From the NCBI GenBank assembly GCA_030760725.1, contig JASWHV010000002.1, forward strand, positions 60,877,900 to 60,941,899: DNA of 64,000 bases, in the 5' to 3' direction. This document shows, piece by piece, positions 1 through 10,290 of the stretch. Every line of letters begins with the position of its first letter. Position 1 is the first letter of the stretch. A program made the translations under genes and the position numbers. This DNA is from Neostapfia colusana. Taxonomy: Eukaryota; Streptophyta; Magnoliopsida; Poales; Poaceae. The notes beneath the pieces are model-generated. The model made no database searches. It saw only the letters and a list, made by a program, of their open reading frames with translations, and had not been told where the DNA came from.

Positions 1-2
1 AC

Positions 3-301
3 TACGGCTACCATGTCTTGAAGATGCCTACACCAACAGGCGTCCTCAAGATTCGTGGAGACCGCACTGCTGCAGTGTCAGCCTTGGAGAAGCTCCAGGC
101 ACTTGCAACAGCTCGATCACCAGCCCTGGCGGTGCAGAACCGGACCGGCTCCACCCGAGTGCACGCCACCGTGCCTCTACCGCAGCACCCCGCGTGCAAC
201 CCCTCTACGAGGGCGACGTCCCCCTGAAGGTCGTCCAAGTTGGCGCCGAAGCTGCCCAGACCACCCGGGGAGCCGGGGGCCTAGACAGCAAATAGGAAGG
301 C
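3..301 (+). pseudogene. Protease-RT linker of element A (broken)
   Basis: Reading from base 3 gives YGYHVLKMPTP and then GVLKIRGD, the usual segment between the aspartic protease and RT of Tat elements. This frame stops at 225-227. The homologous protein continues in the frame of the RT (PLYEGDVPLKVV, from about 203), which has a TAG at 293-295 just before the RT reading frame. One frameshift and one in-frame stop are therefore visible in under 300 bases. The protease active site itself lies outside the window. Confidence 0.7.
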
Positions 302-1753
302 GTGCTCATCACCTTCCTCCGGCACAACGTCGACGTGTTTGCATGGCAGCCGTCGCAGATGCAGGGGATCCCTAGGGAGGTGATTGAGCACCACCTGAAG
401 ATCTTCCCTGACGCCCGGCCATTCCAACAGAAGCCTCGCAAGCAGTCCATCGAGCGGCAGAACTTCATCCGAGAGGAAATCAAGAAGCTGCTGGATGCTG
501 GCTTCATAAGGGAAGTCCACCACCCCCGGTGGTTGGCGAACCCCATCATCGTCCCGAAGGCCAGCGGGAAGCTCCGGATGTGCATCGACTACACCAGTCT
601 CAATAAGGCATGTCCCAAAGATTCATTCCCTCTTCCTAGAATAGATCAAATAGTAGACTCGACATCAGGCTGTGATATGCTATGCTTCCTAGACGCCTAC
701 TCGGGTTTACATCAGATCCCTATGTCTAGAGAAGATGAAGAGCACACATCCTTCATCACAGTAGACGGCCTGTATTGTTATGTCTCTATGCCTTATGGCT
801 TAAAGAATGCTCTTCCTACCTTTGTACGTGCAATGCACAAAACCATTGGAGAGCTAATAAGAGACTTAGTCGAGGTGTATGTCGATGACATCATTGTCAA
901 AGTTAGGCAGAGTTCATCCTTGCTAGATAATCTGGCCCTAGTCTTTGACAAACTGCGCTCCACACGCACCAAGCTGAACCCCGACAAGTGTGTGTTCGGC
1001 GTATCCTCTGGGAAGCTCCTAGGATTCCTGGTCTCACACCGAGGAATTGAGGCCAACCCAGAGAAGATCAAGGCCATCGACCTGATGCGGCCCCCCGCCC
1101 GCATCAAAGAGGTCCAGAAACTCACGGGATGCCTAGTCGCGCTGAGTCGGTTCATACCGAGGCTAGCAGAGCGAGCGCTCCCCTTCTTTAAGCTCCTGCG
1201 CAAATCCGGTCCATTTGCTTGGACCGACAAAGCAGAAGAAGCTTTCCAGGAGTTGAAGCAACTCCTGACGACCCTACCCATCATGGTAGCCCCCGAGCCC
1301 GAAGAGCATTTGTTGCTCTACATTGCGGCAACAACTGAAGTGGTGAGCATGGTCCTCGTCGCAGAGCGGCCAGACCTCTCGTCACCACAGCCTGCTCCCA
1401 TAGCAGAAGACAAGCACCAGGAGACCCCGGAGGTCCAAGACGACCTCCCGGACCTCCAAGACAACCTCCCGGAGGTCCAACAGGACCTCCCGGAGCTCCA
1501 AGACAACCTTCCGGAGGTCGAACGGGACCTCCCGGAGCTCCAAGACAACCTCCCGGAGGCCCAACGGGACCTCCCGGAGCTCCGGGGTAACCCTACGGAG
1601 ACCAAAAATAACCTCCTAGGAGGACAAGACATCCTCCCGAGGGTCCAGGATGACCTCCTGGAAAACCAGCGGGATCTCCCGAAGGTCCAAGACGGCCTAG
1701 GAGCCTTCGAGTCCGGAGGCTCCCACGGACCCACCTACCTCCAGTTGGCCTGA
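302..1753 (+). pseudogene. Reverse transcriptase and start of RNase H, element A
   Basis: RT of a Ty3/gypsy polyprotein, which copies element RNA into DNA. The first residues (FLRHNVDVFAWQPSQMQGIP) match the standard pre-RT segment. RT motifs are in order: LANPIIVPK, MCIDYTSLNKACPKD, FLDAYSGLHQI, MPYGLKNALPTF and the catalytic YVDD at 878-889. The RNase H connection domain (FAWTDKAEEAFQEL) and the first RNase H strand (LLLYIAATTEVV) follow. The frame then runs into a low-complexity repeat that is not part of the family and stops at 1751-1753. The first codon listed is GTG; the true start was far upstream. The rest of RNase H continues at 1758 in another frame, so one shift separates the halves. 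Confidence 0.88.
1421..1700 (+). repeat. 42-bp coding minisatellite inside RNase H
   Basis: A tandem repeat with a 42-bp period: the block GACCTCCCGGA recurs at about 1442, 1484, 1526 and 1568, then decays to about 1700. In frame it encodes a 14-residue unit close to DLPELQDNLPEVER, itself made of two similar 7-residue halves. It lies between the first strand of RNase H (ends about 1370) and the segment that resumes with PVYYISEVL (about 1808), where relatives normally have only a short acidic loop. The repeat is acidic and Gln/Leu/Pro rich. Confidence 0.85.
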
Positions 1754-1757
1754 GCCC

Positions 1758-3569
1758 ATGGATGAGGACATCTCGGGCCCAGGAGGGAGGGTCCGGACCG
1801 TCCAGAGTCCTGTCTACTACATCAGCGAAGTCCTCCACGACGCCAAGGCAAGGTACCTGGAGGCCCACAAGCTGTTGCATGCAGTGCTCGTGGCATCCAG
1901 GAAGCTCCGCCACTACTTTCAAGCCCACCGGATTTCGGTGGTCACCTCCTACCCGCTGAAGGCGATCCTTCACAGCCCACACACGACCGGCAATGTCGCT
2001 AAATGGGCAGCGGAACTGGCGGAGTTTGAGCTGGACTTTCTTCCTCGCCATGCAGTCAAGAGCCAAGCACTGGCTGACTTCGTGGCCGAGTGGACCCCAA
2101 CAAAGACTAATCCAGGGGGCCACGAAGACGGTGAACCGAAGCCCCGAGCTCTGGTCTTCACCGGGCCTCACTGGACACTCTTCTTCGACGGCTCCTCGCG
2201 AAAGCAGGGGGCCGGTGCTGGCGTACTGCTTATCATGCAATCGGGGGAGCAGTTTGGGTACATGGTGCGTCTCAATTTCAAGGCAACCAACAACATGGCA
2301 GAGTATGAAGCACTCATCTTTGGCCTAAAGACAGCCCTGTCTCTGGGCGCTCGCCAGTTGTTGGCACAGGGCGACTCCCACCTAGTCCTCAAGCATGTTA
2401 AGGGTGAATGCTCCTGCAATGACCCACAGCTAGCTGCTTATCTTCTCCACATGCAGATGTTGGAGAAAGACTTCCTCGCCTTGGACCTGCGCCATGTACC
2501 GCGCGCTGGCAATGCCGCAGCTGACGACCTCTCAAAGAAGGCCTCCACCGGAGCCCCTGTGCCCGAAGGAGTCTTTGAGAGGACGTTGCTGCGGCCCACA
2601 GCCCGGCCTGCCGAGCCGGGCGAAGGGTGCTGGACCAGCACCTCGAAGCTGGCGGTCCCGGCGGCCCTGCAGCCATGGACGCCGCCAAGAATCGTAAGCG
2701 TCACTGGGGACTCCGTGCAACCCAGCGCTCAAGATCCAGAAGCTCAAGTCAGACCCGATGCATGGATCACGGAGATCCGGGACTACTTGAAAGACAACAT
2801 CCTCCCTGATGAAGGTGTATCCGCTGAACGGATCGTGCGCATCGTTAAAAGGTACGCGCTGGTAGAAGGGGATCTCTACCGGCGTGGTGCCAACCACGTC
2901 CTATTGCGGTGCATAACCCAGGGGGAAGGCTGCGACTTGCTCGATGAGATCCATGGAGGAAAATGTGGGAGTCACTCTTTCTCACGCACGCTCGTCGGTA
3001 AAGTCTTCTGGCATGGCTTCTACTGGCCGACAGCACTCCGGGATGCCGTCAAGCTGGTCGAGAGCTGCAAGGCGTGTCAGTTCCACGCCAAGCAGATCCA
3101 CACACCGGCTCAGGCGGTTCAGATGATCTTGCCCTCGTGGCTGTTCGCCGTATGGGGGTTGGACATCCTGGGACCATTTCCCAGAGCCATCGGGGGATTC
3201 CGGTACCTCTACGTCACCATCGACAAGTTCACCAAGTGGCCAGAAGCCACACCCGTCGTCACCATCAACAAGCAATCCGCAGTAAAGTTCATCAAGTCGA
3301 TCGTCTGTCGGTTCGGGGTCCCGAACAGAATCATCACTAACAACGGGACCCAGTTCACTAGCGCAGCGTTCCAAGAATACTGCGAAGACCTTGGCATCCA
3401 GGTGTGCTATGCCTCCGTTGCTCACCCAAAGAGCAATGGGCAAGTTGGGAGGGCCAACGCCGAGATTCTTCGGGGCCTCAAGACTCGCACCTATGCCGGC
3501 TTGAAGAAATATGGCACCAAGTGGGTGGACGAGCTTCCGAGCACACTATGGGGTAACCGGACGTCCTAG
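1758..3569 (+). pseudogene. RNase H, second (archaeal-like) RNase H and integrase, element A
   Basis: Domains in order: rest of the native RNase H (PVYYISEVLHDAKARYLE to LADFVAEW, residues 18-112); an archaeal-type RNase H (about 128-265) with its acidic set in FFDGSS, NNMAEYEAL, AQGDSHLV and AADDLSKK; then integrase. The integrase zinc finger is complete (H-x6-H-x30-C-x2-C, about 3001-3080), and the first catalytic Asp is present in GLDILGPF. The second Asp is Asn (AAC at 3339-3341, ITNNGTQF) and the Glu exactly 35 residues later is Gly (GGG at 3447-3449, GQVGRAN). Strand transfer should be abolished. The frame ends at TAG 3567-3569, with the C-terminal domain beyond in the same frame. Confidence 0.9.
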
Positions 3570-3998
3570 AGCCGGGCCACCGAAGAGACACCCTTCTTCT
3601 TGGTGTATGGGGCCGAGGTTGTGCTTCCCACAGAGATCACCAAGGGGTCCCTCCGTGTCCGAGCTTACAACGAAGCCGCTCAGGACAACCTCTGGCGTGA
3701 AGACATCGACCTTGTTGACGAGGCTCGATTACATGCAGCACTCCGCAACGCACGGTACCGACAAGCGCTCCGGCGCTACCACCAAAGGTCTGTGCGTGTA
3801 CGGGAGCTGCAGGAAGGCGACCTGGTGTTGCGGCGCATACTTTCTCGCGAAGGGACCGACAAACTCTCCCCCAGCTGGGAAGGTCCCTTCCGAGTCACGA
3901 AAGTTTGCCGCCCCAGGTGTGTACGCCTTTCCACCAAGGATGGGGATCCGCTCCCGAACCCTTGGAACATAGAACACCTCCGTAAGTTCTACCCCTAG
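3570..3998 (+). pseudogene. Integrase C-terminal domain, element A
   Basis: This continues the integrase in the same frame after the TAG at 3567-3569. It contains the end of the core (FLVYGAEVVLPTEI) and the C-terminal SH3-like region, with DLVLRRILSREGTDKLSPSWEGPFRV and the terminal WNIEHLRKFYP. Separated from the core by only one stop codon. It ends at TAG 3996-3998, the natural end of pol; no chromodomain follows, as expected for Tat rather than chromoviruses. Confidence 0.85.
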
Positions 3999-5097
3999 AG
4001 CAATAATAGGACAGTCTCTTCTTTCTGTAATAGATTCCATAGAGTCCAGGAACAGCGCTCGGAGCAGCTAAGTCTCAGGGGATGGTCCAGGACTACGTTC
4101 AGCTTGGCCTGGTTCCGACCCTAAGCGCGTAGAGTCTTGCTTCCCTTCTTAATGGGGCGGGTCGTTGCCTCCATGTTTAGCCTGCCTTCCTCCTATCGAA
4201 ATTTATATAGAAAGAAACCTGTCCTACTTTGCTCTTCCCTTGTGCTCATTTAAATTACGTATTAATTTTTCTGACCGCACTTCCTGTGTATGCTCACCAT
4301 GCACTCAGCTTCCTTTTCCCATTCTCACCTCTAGTCGGCATTTGCTATCCTACCGAAGACGGTCGCGTTTGAGGTACCTGCCGATGGCCAGCGGGCCTCA
4401 AGCCCCCCGGCGCTTCACGCACTGAAGTTCCCAAGCCCCGTACACCGGATCAGGATCGTAAGCCAAATAAGACTATGATATAGGGAAGGGGGAGCCCCAA
4501 GGAGAATTATGTTTCTCTTACTTGTGTGCAGGACCTCCCGACCTTAGCTCTCCGCAGGAGTATGGTAGAAGCGCCCAAACAATTGGCCACACCTACCTGG
4601 GGGCCACTACGGGACCGCACAAGACCGGAGCTCCAACGGAAGACCGAAGGATCCGGACCTCGCCCCCTCCGCAGGGGCGGGCTCCGGAGGCCCCATGTGT
4701 CCAGCGGGGCTGGAGGCTCCTCTCCTCAGAAGGTGGCTCCGGGGCCGCCGCGTGGCCGGCAGAGCAGGGCCTCGCCCCCTCCGCAGGGGTGAGCTCCGAA
4801 GGCCCCACGTGTCCCGCGGGATCGGACCTCCATCTTCTCAGAGGAGAGCTCCGGGCCCGCCACGTGGCCGGCGGATATGGACCTCCCCGTTCTGACGGGG
4901 AGAGCTCCGAAGATCCCTTGGGCCCTTAATACAATAAGGACCCGAGGAAGGTGTCTGTACAAGACTTCAAGGTTGGTGAAAACCTCTGAGTACCTTGCGA
5001 AGCTAAGGACTCGACCAGGCCAAGCCAAGAAGAAGATAAAAATATACAGACACGGAAAATAACAAGAGTCTATTAATTCAAAGCTCCATGAGCTGGA
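3999..5097 (+). other. Post-pol non-coding region of element A
   Basis: Between pol and the antisense gene. 4000-4500 shows no coding frame I recognise. 4609-4920 holds a G-box repeat array (separate entry). 4930-5097 is AT-richer and contains the end of the antisense gene on the other strand. Tat elements are known to carry long extra sequence here. Confidence 0.6.
4609..4925 (+). repeat. Internal copy of the G-box tandem repeat
   Basis: About two and a half degenerate copies of a roughly 110-bp unit. Landmarks: CCATGTGTCC at 4693, CCACGTGTCC at 4805, the palindromic G-box GCCACGTGGCC around 4859-4869, and the block CAGAGGAGAGCTCCGGGCCC near 4840. The same unit, in the same orientation, is arrayed in the 3' LTR at 8530-8870, so the two arrays flank the antisense gene. 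Confidence 0.8.
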
Positions 5098-7982
5098 CTA
5101 CAGACTCAACACAAGTAAAAAAAAGGAGAGAAGAGATACAGGGCCTTTTGGCCGCAGGGGCGGCTGCCTAAGAGTCCCGGACTCCCGCTGGAACCTAGAG
5201 GCCACGAGGGCAGCAAAGTCCCCGACCTCGGCCCTAGCAGCTTCCTCCCGCTCGACGGCGCGGCCTAGTCGCACTAGCTCCAGAGAGAAGGAAGGGTCTT
5301 GGCTCCGGAAGCATGCCAGCACATGTGTGGCGACCTCCTGCGCCAGGCCTCGTCCCTCCACCTCAAGCTCGTCGGCGATCACCGCTTTGAGCCTGCCCAG
5401 CTTGGCACCGATGGACTCAAGCGCCGGGATTGCCCCAGACACCTCCTGTGCTGGAGCCTCCGTCCGCACCGGGCTGAAACCGAGGGGAGCCAAGGCGGAC
5501 CCCACCTCGGTAACAAAGCTCCAGACCGCCCGGGCCTCGACAGACCGCGAAGCCTGGAGCTTCTCCACCTCTTGGCGGGCCGCCAGCTCGCGATCCAGCG
5601 CCGCCTGGCACTCCTGGGAGGATCTCTCCTCCCTCGCAGCAGCAGCCGACTCGCGGAGCTCTAGCTCCTCGGCCCGAGCCCTCAGCTCGCCCTCTCTGGC
5701 CTCCAGCCGTGCGGCGACCTTCTCCTCCTCGACCGCCATGGCACGCTCCCGATCTGCGACGACGCACTCTCGTCGAGCTACCTGCAGCCGCAACTCCTCC
5801 ATGGCAGTGGAGCACGCTTCGGCCTTGGCCTGAGCTTCGTGGAAAGTAGCGCGGAGCCGCCGGGTCTCTGAGCCCAGGCGGTCGACGACCCTCTTCTGAG
5901 CGTCGAGCAGAGCCCCCATGGCGTCAAGCCTCGACTGCCTCGAGTCGAGCTCTGCCTTAGCCTCCTAGGTCCGCTGCTGCAGAAGATGCTCCCAGCTAAG
6001 GAGGCGGTCCCTCTCTCCAACCAGCACCTCCCGCTCCCGCTCAAAGGCGTCCTGGACCTGTCAGACGCCAGCCTGAGCACGCCCCAAGGCATCCCATATG
6101 GGCAGCGGGGCGGAGGGGGCAGGAGCCTTGCCCCTGACCTCCCCCGTCGCGTCCACGGCTGGTGAAGGTGCTGGTGCCTCGGCAGCTTAGGCAAGACGCT
6201 GACCAGGGGGAGCCAGGGGGCCAGCAGCTGCGCCCACAGCAGCCCCTCCAGCCTCAGCACCGGACTTCCGGGCTGGCGAAGGAGGACGAGCAGCTGCTGC
6301 CGCCGCCACCGCAGGGGGCGAACCCGCCGGCACAGAAGAAGCCCCCGCTGACTTGGGGGCCATCAGAACCACCGCAGTTCCCGGATGCTGCGGCACAGAG
6401 CCTCCGCTGACTGGAGATGGTCGGGAAATAGGCTCGCCCCCGGCAGCCGGTGAGTCCCTGCAGACAAAGGAAGCTCTCAAGCTAAGAGAGGAGAAAGGAA
6501 CGCTACTTCTACAAGCCAGAGAGAGAGCAACACTTACTGGGTGGCGTGAGCACTCCAACGGGCTTGGAGCCCCGGCCTCTGGGCCGGGGCAGAACCGCCA
6601 GGACCTGCAGCCAGAACACTTGCTGGCTGTGGCGTCTGAGCCCCCAGCACACTCCCGGGTGACGCCCCACTGGCGTCCTTTCTGGAAGCCCCCCCCCCAC
6701 CTGAGGAAGGGTGGCGGGACGCCTGGGGCTCCTCGGACCGTCGCTGTCCGAGAAGAGACCCACCGGAGTGGGAGACCCGGGGTCTCTTTGGGTCGCCACT
6801 CGACGAACCAGTGCCTCCGGGAGATGGGCGCAAGGGTACCCCGGCCCCCTGGCTCGGCACAAGCGACGCCCTCGGAGGAGACCGGGCACGTTTCTTCTCT
6901 GGCTGCCCGGGGGCCGGCTCCTTTTCCTTCCCCTTGTCGGCGGTCTGAGCCCCGCCGGCCCTCGGTGCGGGTTGGACAGTGACTGACGCCTCGTGCTCCG
7001 TCTCGGAGTGCTGGATCTCAGGAATCGAGATCCCCCGGAGGGCATCCCCAACCTGACGAACGGCGATCCCAATATCGTCGAGATTCGGCATCTTCCGCAG
7101 CAGCTCCGCCCTCTTCTGTGGCTCCAAGAAAAGGGGAGTGCCAGAGGCCGGGAAGGCGAGGTCACCGCCGGTGACGTAGTCGCTGCTCACCTTGGCCACC
7201 ATCTCGTACAACTCTTCATCAGATGGATCGGAGCCGAGACCCCTCTCCAACCTGGTGCAGTCGAGCTCGCCGGTGTAGTACCATGCCGGGTGGTTGCGTT
7301 GCTGCAAGGGTGCAATACGGCGCGACAATAAATCCACCAGCACCATTAGGGACGTCACCCCCTCGTTGGACAGGAACTGGATCCGCTCCAAGACCGGTGC
7401 GTACTCCTGCTCCAGCTCTGGGATCTCCTCCCAGAAGCGACGCTCGGTAGTTGGGCCGGCAGTTGGGAGCTGCAGGCGATCGTGCTAGTCGGTCTACATG
7501 ATCACCCAGTTCTCCCTCCAGTTTTTCCACCTCGATGCACCAAAAGGTAGAAGATACCCAGAGGCCTTCGGATCCTTGCAGTGATGCTGGAAGTAGTACA
7601 CCCCCAGCTGGGTCTTCGAACTGCGCCCGGTCATCCGCAACACGAAGAAGTAGCGGAAGAGTGTCACTGAAGCGTGCACCCCCACGAACATCTCGCAGAA
7701 ATGGACGAAGACGGCGGCCATCGCGAAGGAGTTGGGGGATAGGTGGTGGAGCTGGAGACCGAATGTCTCCAGCAGCGTGACGAAGAAGGAAGAAATTGGC
7801 GGGACAAACCCCGCCATGGCGTAGGCAGTGAAGAAGACCATTTCCCCCTTTTCCAGGAGCAGGGGGAGAGATCCCGGGTGGAGCCGGCTCTTCTGCTCCT
7901 CCGCGCGCCAGCCCAGCAGCCTGCGCACTGATCCGAGCTCGGTCGACCGAGAGAGACGCGACGGAGGCAGGTTGGAGGCCAT
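5098..7982 (-). pseudogene. Antisense gene of element A, gypsy-type 'Transposase_28' protein, one intron
   Basis: Read right to left. The ATG at 7982 opens MASNLPPSRLSRSTE, followed by a helical domain with GFVPPISSFFVTLLETFGLQ, HHLSPNSF and FVHFCEMFVGVH. This matches what databases call 'putative gypsy type transposon' (PF04195). The frame continues to 6538 with two close stops near 7494 and 7485, through a Pro/Ser/Arg-rich stretch (about 7000-6540). An 80-bp intron restores frame to a Pro/Ala region and then a long Glu/Arg/Ala coiled coil (5919-5200; e.g. EKVAARLEAREGEL), ending at 5098. Further in-frame stops lie near 6187, 6060 and 5968, so it is decayed. The role of the protein is unknown; an antisense gene between integrase and 3' LTR is known in Grande-like Tat elements. 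Confidence 0.8.
6458..6537 (-). other. Predicted 80-bp intron of the antisense gene
   Basis: On the minus strand the donor reads CCA|GTAAGTG (GT at 6537-6536) and the acceptor reads TTTGTCTGCAG|GG (AG at 6459-6458), with a pyrimidine-rich tract before it. Removing it joins the frame ending HATQ directly to DSPAAGGEP and avoids the TAA at 6536-6534. Length and sites fit a normal small plant intron. Confidence 0.7.
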
Positions 7983-8459
7983 GGCAGGAGAAAGCTCAAG
8001 GGCAGGGAAGACAAGGGCGCAAGAACTCAAGGAAGATGCAAGCCCTGGGAAGTGCGAAGGGAAGTCGCGATGAGGGTAAGATCCCCTTTTAAACTTCCCA
8101 AGTGCGATTCAAAGCGATTCAAAACTCTTCGAATACGCCGCTTGGACAACCGCTTCGGCTCCAAGACCAAACGTCGATGACAAGTGGACCCAAGCTGTCC
8201 AGCTGAAGCGGTGTGCCAAGAAGTCTGTCTCCCAAGGAGACGAGCCGGCAAGACGCTTTGGCGGTTCCCGAAAAAACGCTGCGACGGGCAGAAGTGGCAG
8301 CCTTAGGAACCGCCGCAGTAAAAGCAGCCATCAAGTGGGGCACACGCTCCCACGATCCCGCGACTATTCGTGCTTCGGCAACGGTCAATGCGGGACTTAG
8401 AGAAGGTACACGGAATGGAAGAGACGGAGGCCCCACCTCGGGCTCGCTATCTCCCCCGA

Positions 8460-8477
8460 GATGGGTCCGGGGACCAC
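8460..8477 (+). other. Polypurine tract of element A
   Basis: Purine-leaning stretch ending GGTCCGGGGACCAC directly before the TGTCGG start of the 3' LTR. It is the expected place for the plus-strand primer but is interrupted by pyrimidines. Confidence 0.5.
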
Positions 8478-8529
8478 TGTCGGTACCCTCAATACGGGGT
8501 ACCCCGGCGCACAGATGAAAATGCCTAAA

Positions 8530-8870
8530 GACCTCGCCCTTCTCCGCAGGGAGAGCTCCGAAGGCGCCATGTGTCCAGCCGGGCCGGACCTCCCTCTCCT
8601 CAGAGGAGAGCACCGGACCCGCCACGTGGCCAACTGAGCCGGACCTCCCCCTCTGTGGGGAGAGCTCCGGAGGCTCCACGTGTCCTATGGGGCCGGACCT
8701 CCCTCTCCTCAGAGGAGAGCTCCGGGCCCGCCACGTGGCCAGCAGAAGCCGGACCTCCCCCTACGCGGGGAGAGCTCCGAAGGCTCCACGTGTCCCACGG
8801 GGCCGGACCTCGCTCTCCTCAGAGGAGAGCTCCGGGCCCGCCGCGTGGCCAGCAGAGCAGCGCTGCCTGC
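8530..8870 (+). repeat. G-box/ABRE tandem array in the LTR of element A
   Basis: Three copies of a 109-110-bp unit, marked by CCATGTGTCC at 8567, CCACGTGTCC at 8676 and CCACGTGTCC at 8786. Between these lies GCCACGTGGCC (CACGTG at 8623 and 8732; degenerate CGCGTG near 8842) and the small palindrome CTCCTCAGAGGAG. CCACGTGTC is the classical ABA-responsive element and CACGTG the G-box, both bound by plant bZIP/bHLH factors. Regulatory activity is inference. Confidence 0.8.
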
Positions 8871-9247
8871 CCACGCGCGGTAGGCAGCAAGAGTAAAGAC
8901 GTGCCATACCTTGCCCGTACAAGGTATTCAAGACCCGCGCCTTCCCAAGGCGCGGAGACGCGGAGCACGCCTCTGTCAGGTGCCTTTGCACCCAGTCACA
9001 TCGCAGACGGGCGCGCCGTGTCAGAGCCTACCCGCCAATAAACACAGCGACAAGACATCCGCCGCCCCTGCCATCATCAACCACTACGACTAGCTTGCGG
9101 CATGGGCAGGTCGGCAGAACAAAGACTCGGCAGCCTTCACCAGAGACAACTACCGGCGTAACTGCAGATACGGTAGATGGCAGGCAATCTCCCCGGGGCC
9201 ACCTGTCGGGTCCCGGGCCCACCTTGTAAGCCGTTCGAGCCTTGGAC

Positions 9248-9254
9248 TATAAAA
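9248..9254 (+). promoter_or_regulatory. TATA box, LTR of element A
   Basis: TATAAAA in the context GGACTATAAAAGGCTCGGG, about 770 bp into the LTR and about 400 bp after the G-box array; a good plant core promoter by sequence. Confidence 0.65.
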
Positions 9255-9561
9255 GGCTCGGGTAGGCAACGTTAGTGGTGGTTCGCCTCTTACACACTCT
9301 CGCACCCTAGAGGTTCGACTGATCCTCAAGCTCAGGACTCTGGTTCAGAGCAGAAAACAATACAACGAGAAACTCTGCTCACCGTGGACATAGGGTTTTA
9401 CGCTCCGGCGGCCTGAACCACGTAAAAATCCCCGTGTCAAGCTTCTCCCCCAATCGTCTCTAACGCTGAAGCTCGCCGTGAGTGACTAGCCCATCCAAAA
9501 AAGAACCTCCGCGGGCTGCCCAGAGCAGGCCCGGGGGAAGTGCCGGCTACACACTTCGACA

Positions 9562-10290
9562 ACTGTTTCTTCTCTCTTAGCCGGATCTTGGCGGCGGGCA
9601 CGGTGGCGGCGAGAATGCAAGAGAGAGGTGAGAGCTAGTGGCAGCGAGGATGATTAATTATGTTTATTGTTAGTTGTGCATTAATTATAAGGATTATGTT
9701 AGTTATAAAATAATCAATCATATGAACAGTGTCAATGTATACATCATACAGACAATTATTAGTTTTGTTAATTATAAGAATTAACTACTAATTGTAAAAT
9801 TAACTAAAATTAAGCCAACAGTTCTAAACATCATCTGAAATTAAGCCTTATTTGAGATGCCTATAACCTAGCCAACCTTTTCTTATAGTTTTGCTACCAT
9901 CTACTAGATGCCATTTTATAAAGTAGTTTTAGTTCCAATTTTGTATTACAGTTACAAAAGAATGCATCAATTTTAGTTTCTTTTCTCTTCACAACAACCG
10001 GCTTAAATCCGGATATCTTAGTGAGAATGTGATGCCCGGTTTGACACCTCATGTTGAAATGGGAATTCACAAAGACTTGTAAATTTTGATTTTTTTATGA
10101 TGGCCACATATGTTAGGAGGTTAGTAACAGGTACATAACAAAATGTAATATTGAAGGCAAGAGCACCTCAAGTACATTTATTTGTGGCCACGGAGGGATA
10201 GATAAAAAGATCAAAAAATGTCCCTAGAGCTGAAACTAGAACAACTTCTAAAGTTTGCATGTGTTTTGTAAAGGATCAAGAGATGTATGG
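9562..10290. other. Unassigned AT-rich DNA
   Basis: I see no reading frame, repeat pair or element terminus between the end of the LTR of A and 10291. It may be older intergenic or transposon-derived DNA into which A inserted. Confidence 0.4.

Larger units (their letters stand above)
1..9561 (+). mobile_element. Element A: Tat-type Ty3/gypsy retrotransposon, 5' part outside window
   Basis: The window opens inside the protease-to-RT linker of a Ty3/gypsy polyprotein and runs through RT, RNase H, a second archaeal-like RNase H, integrase, an antisense gene region and a 3' LTR. RNase H followed by a second RNase H and extra sequence between integrase and 3' LTR is the known architecture of the Tat lineage (Grande, RIRE2, Retand relatives). 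The 5' LTR, primer site, gag and most of protease lie to the left. The coding frame is broken by stops and shifts, so this copy is dead. The target duplication cannot be checked because only one end is present; the 5 bases after the LTR are ACTGT. Confidence 0.9.
8478..9561 (+). repeat. 3' LTR of element A (1084 bp)
   Basis: Starts TGTCGGTACCC and ends CTTCGACA, giving the inverted termini TGTCG/CGACA. It contains three tandem G-box units near its start and a TATA box at 9248. The start follows a purine tract and the end is followed by unrelated AT-rich DNA. The partner LTR lies outside the window, so length and divergence cannot be confirmed. Confidence 0.75.

Noticed and set aside
302..3998. 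Plant pararetrovirus (caulimovirid) origin for element A
   Set aside because: An integrase with zinc finger and DDE core and a flanking LTR show an LTR retrotransposon; no movement protein is present.
5299..6982. Plus-strand ORFs across the antisense gene (for example 5327-5833 and 6353-6982)
   Set aside because: Ser/Arg/Gly-rich shadows of the GC-rich minus-strand coiled-coil gene; no recognisable motif.
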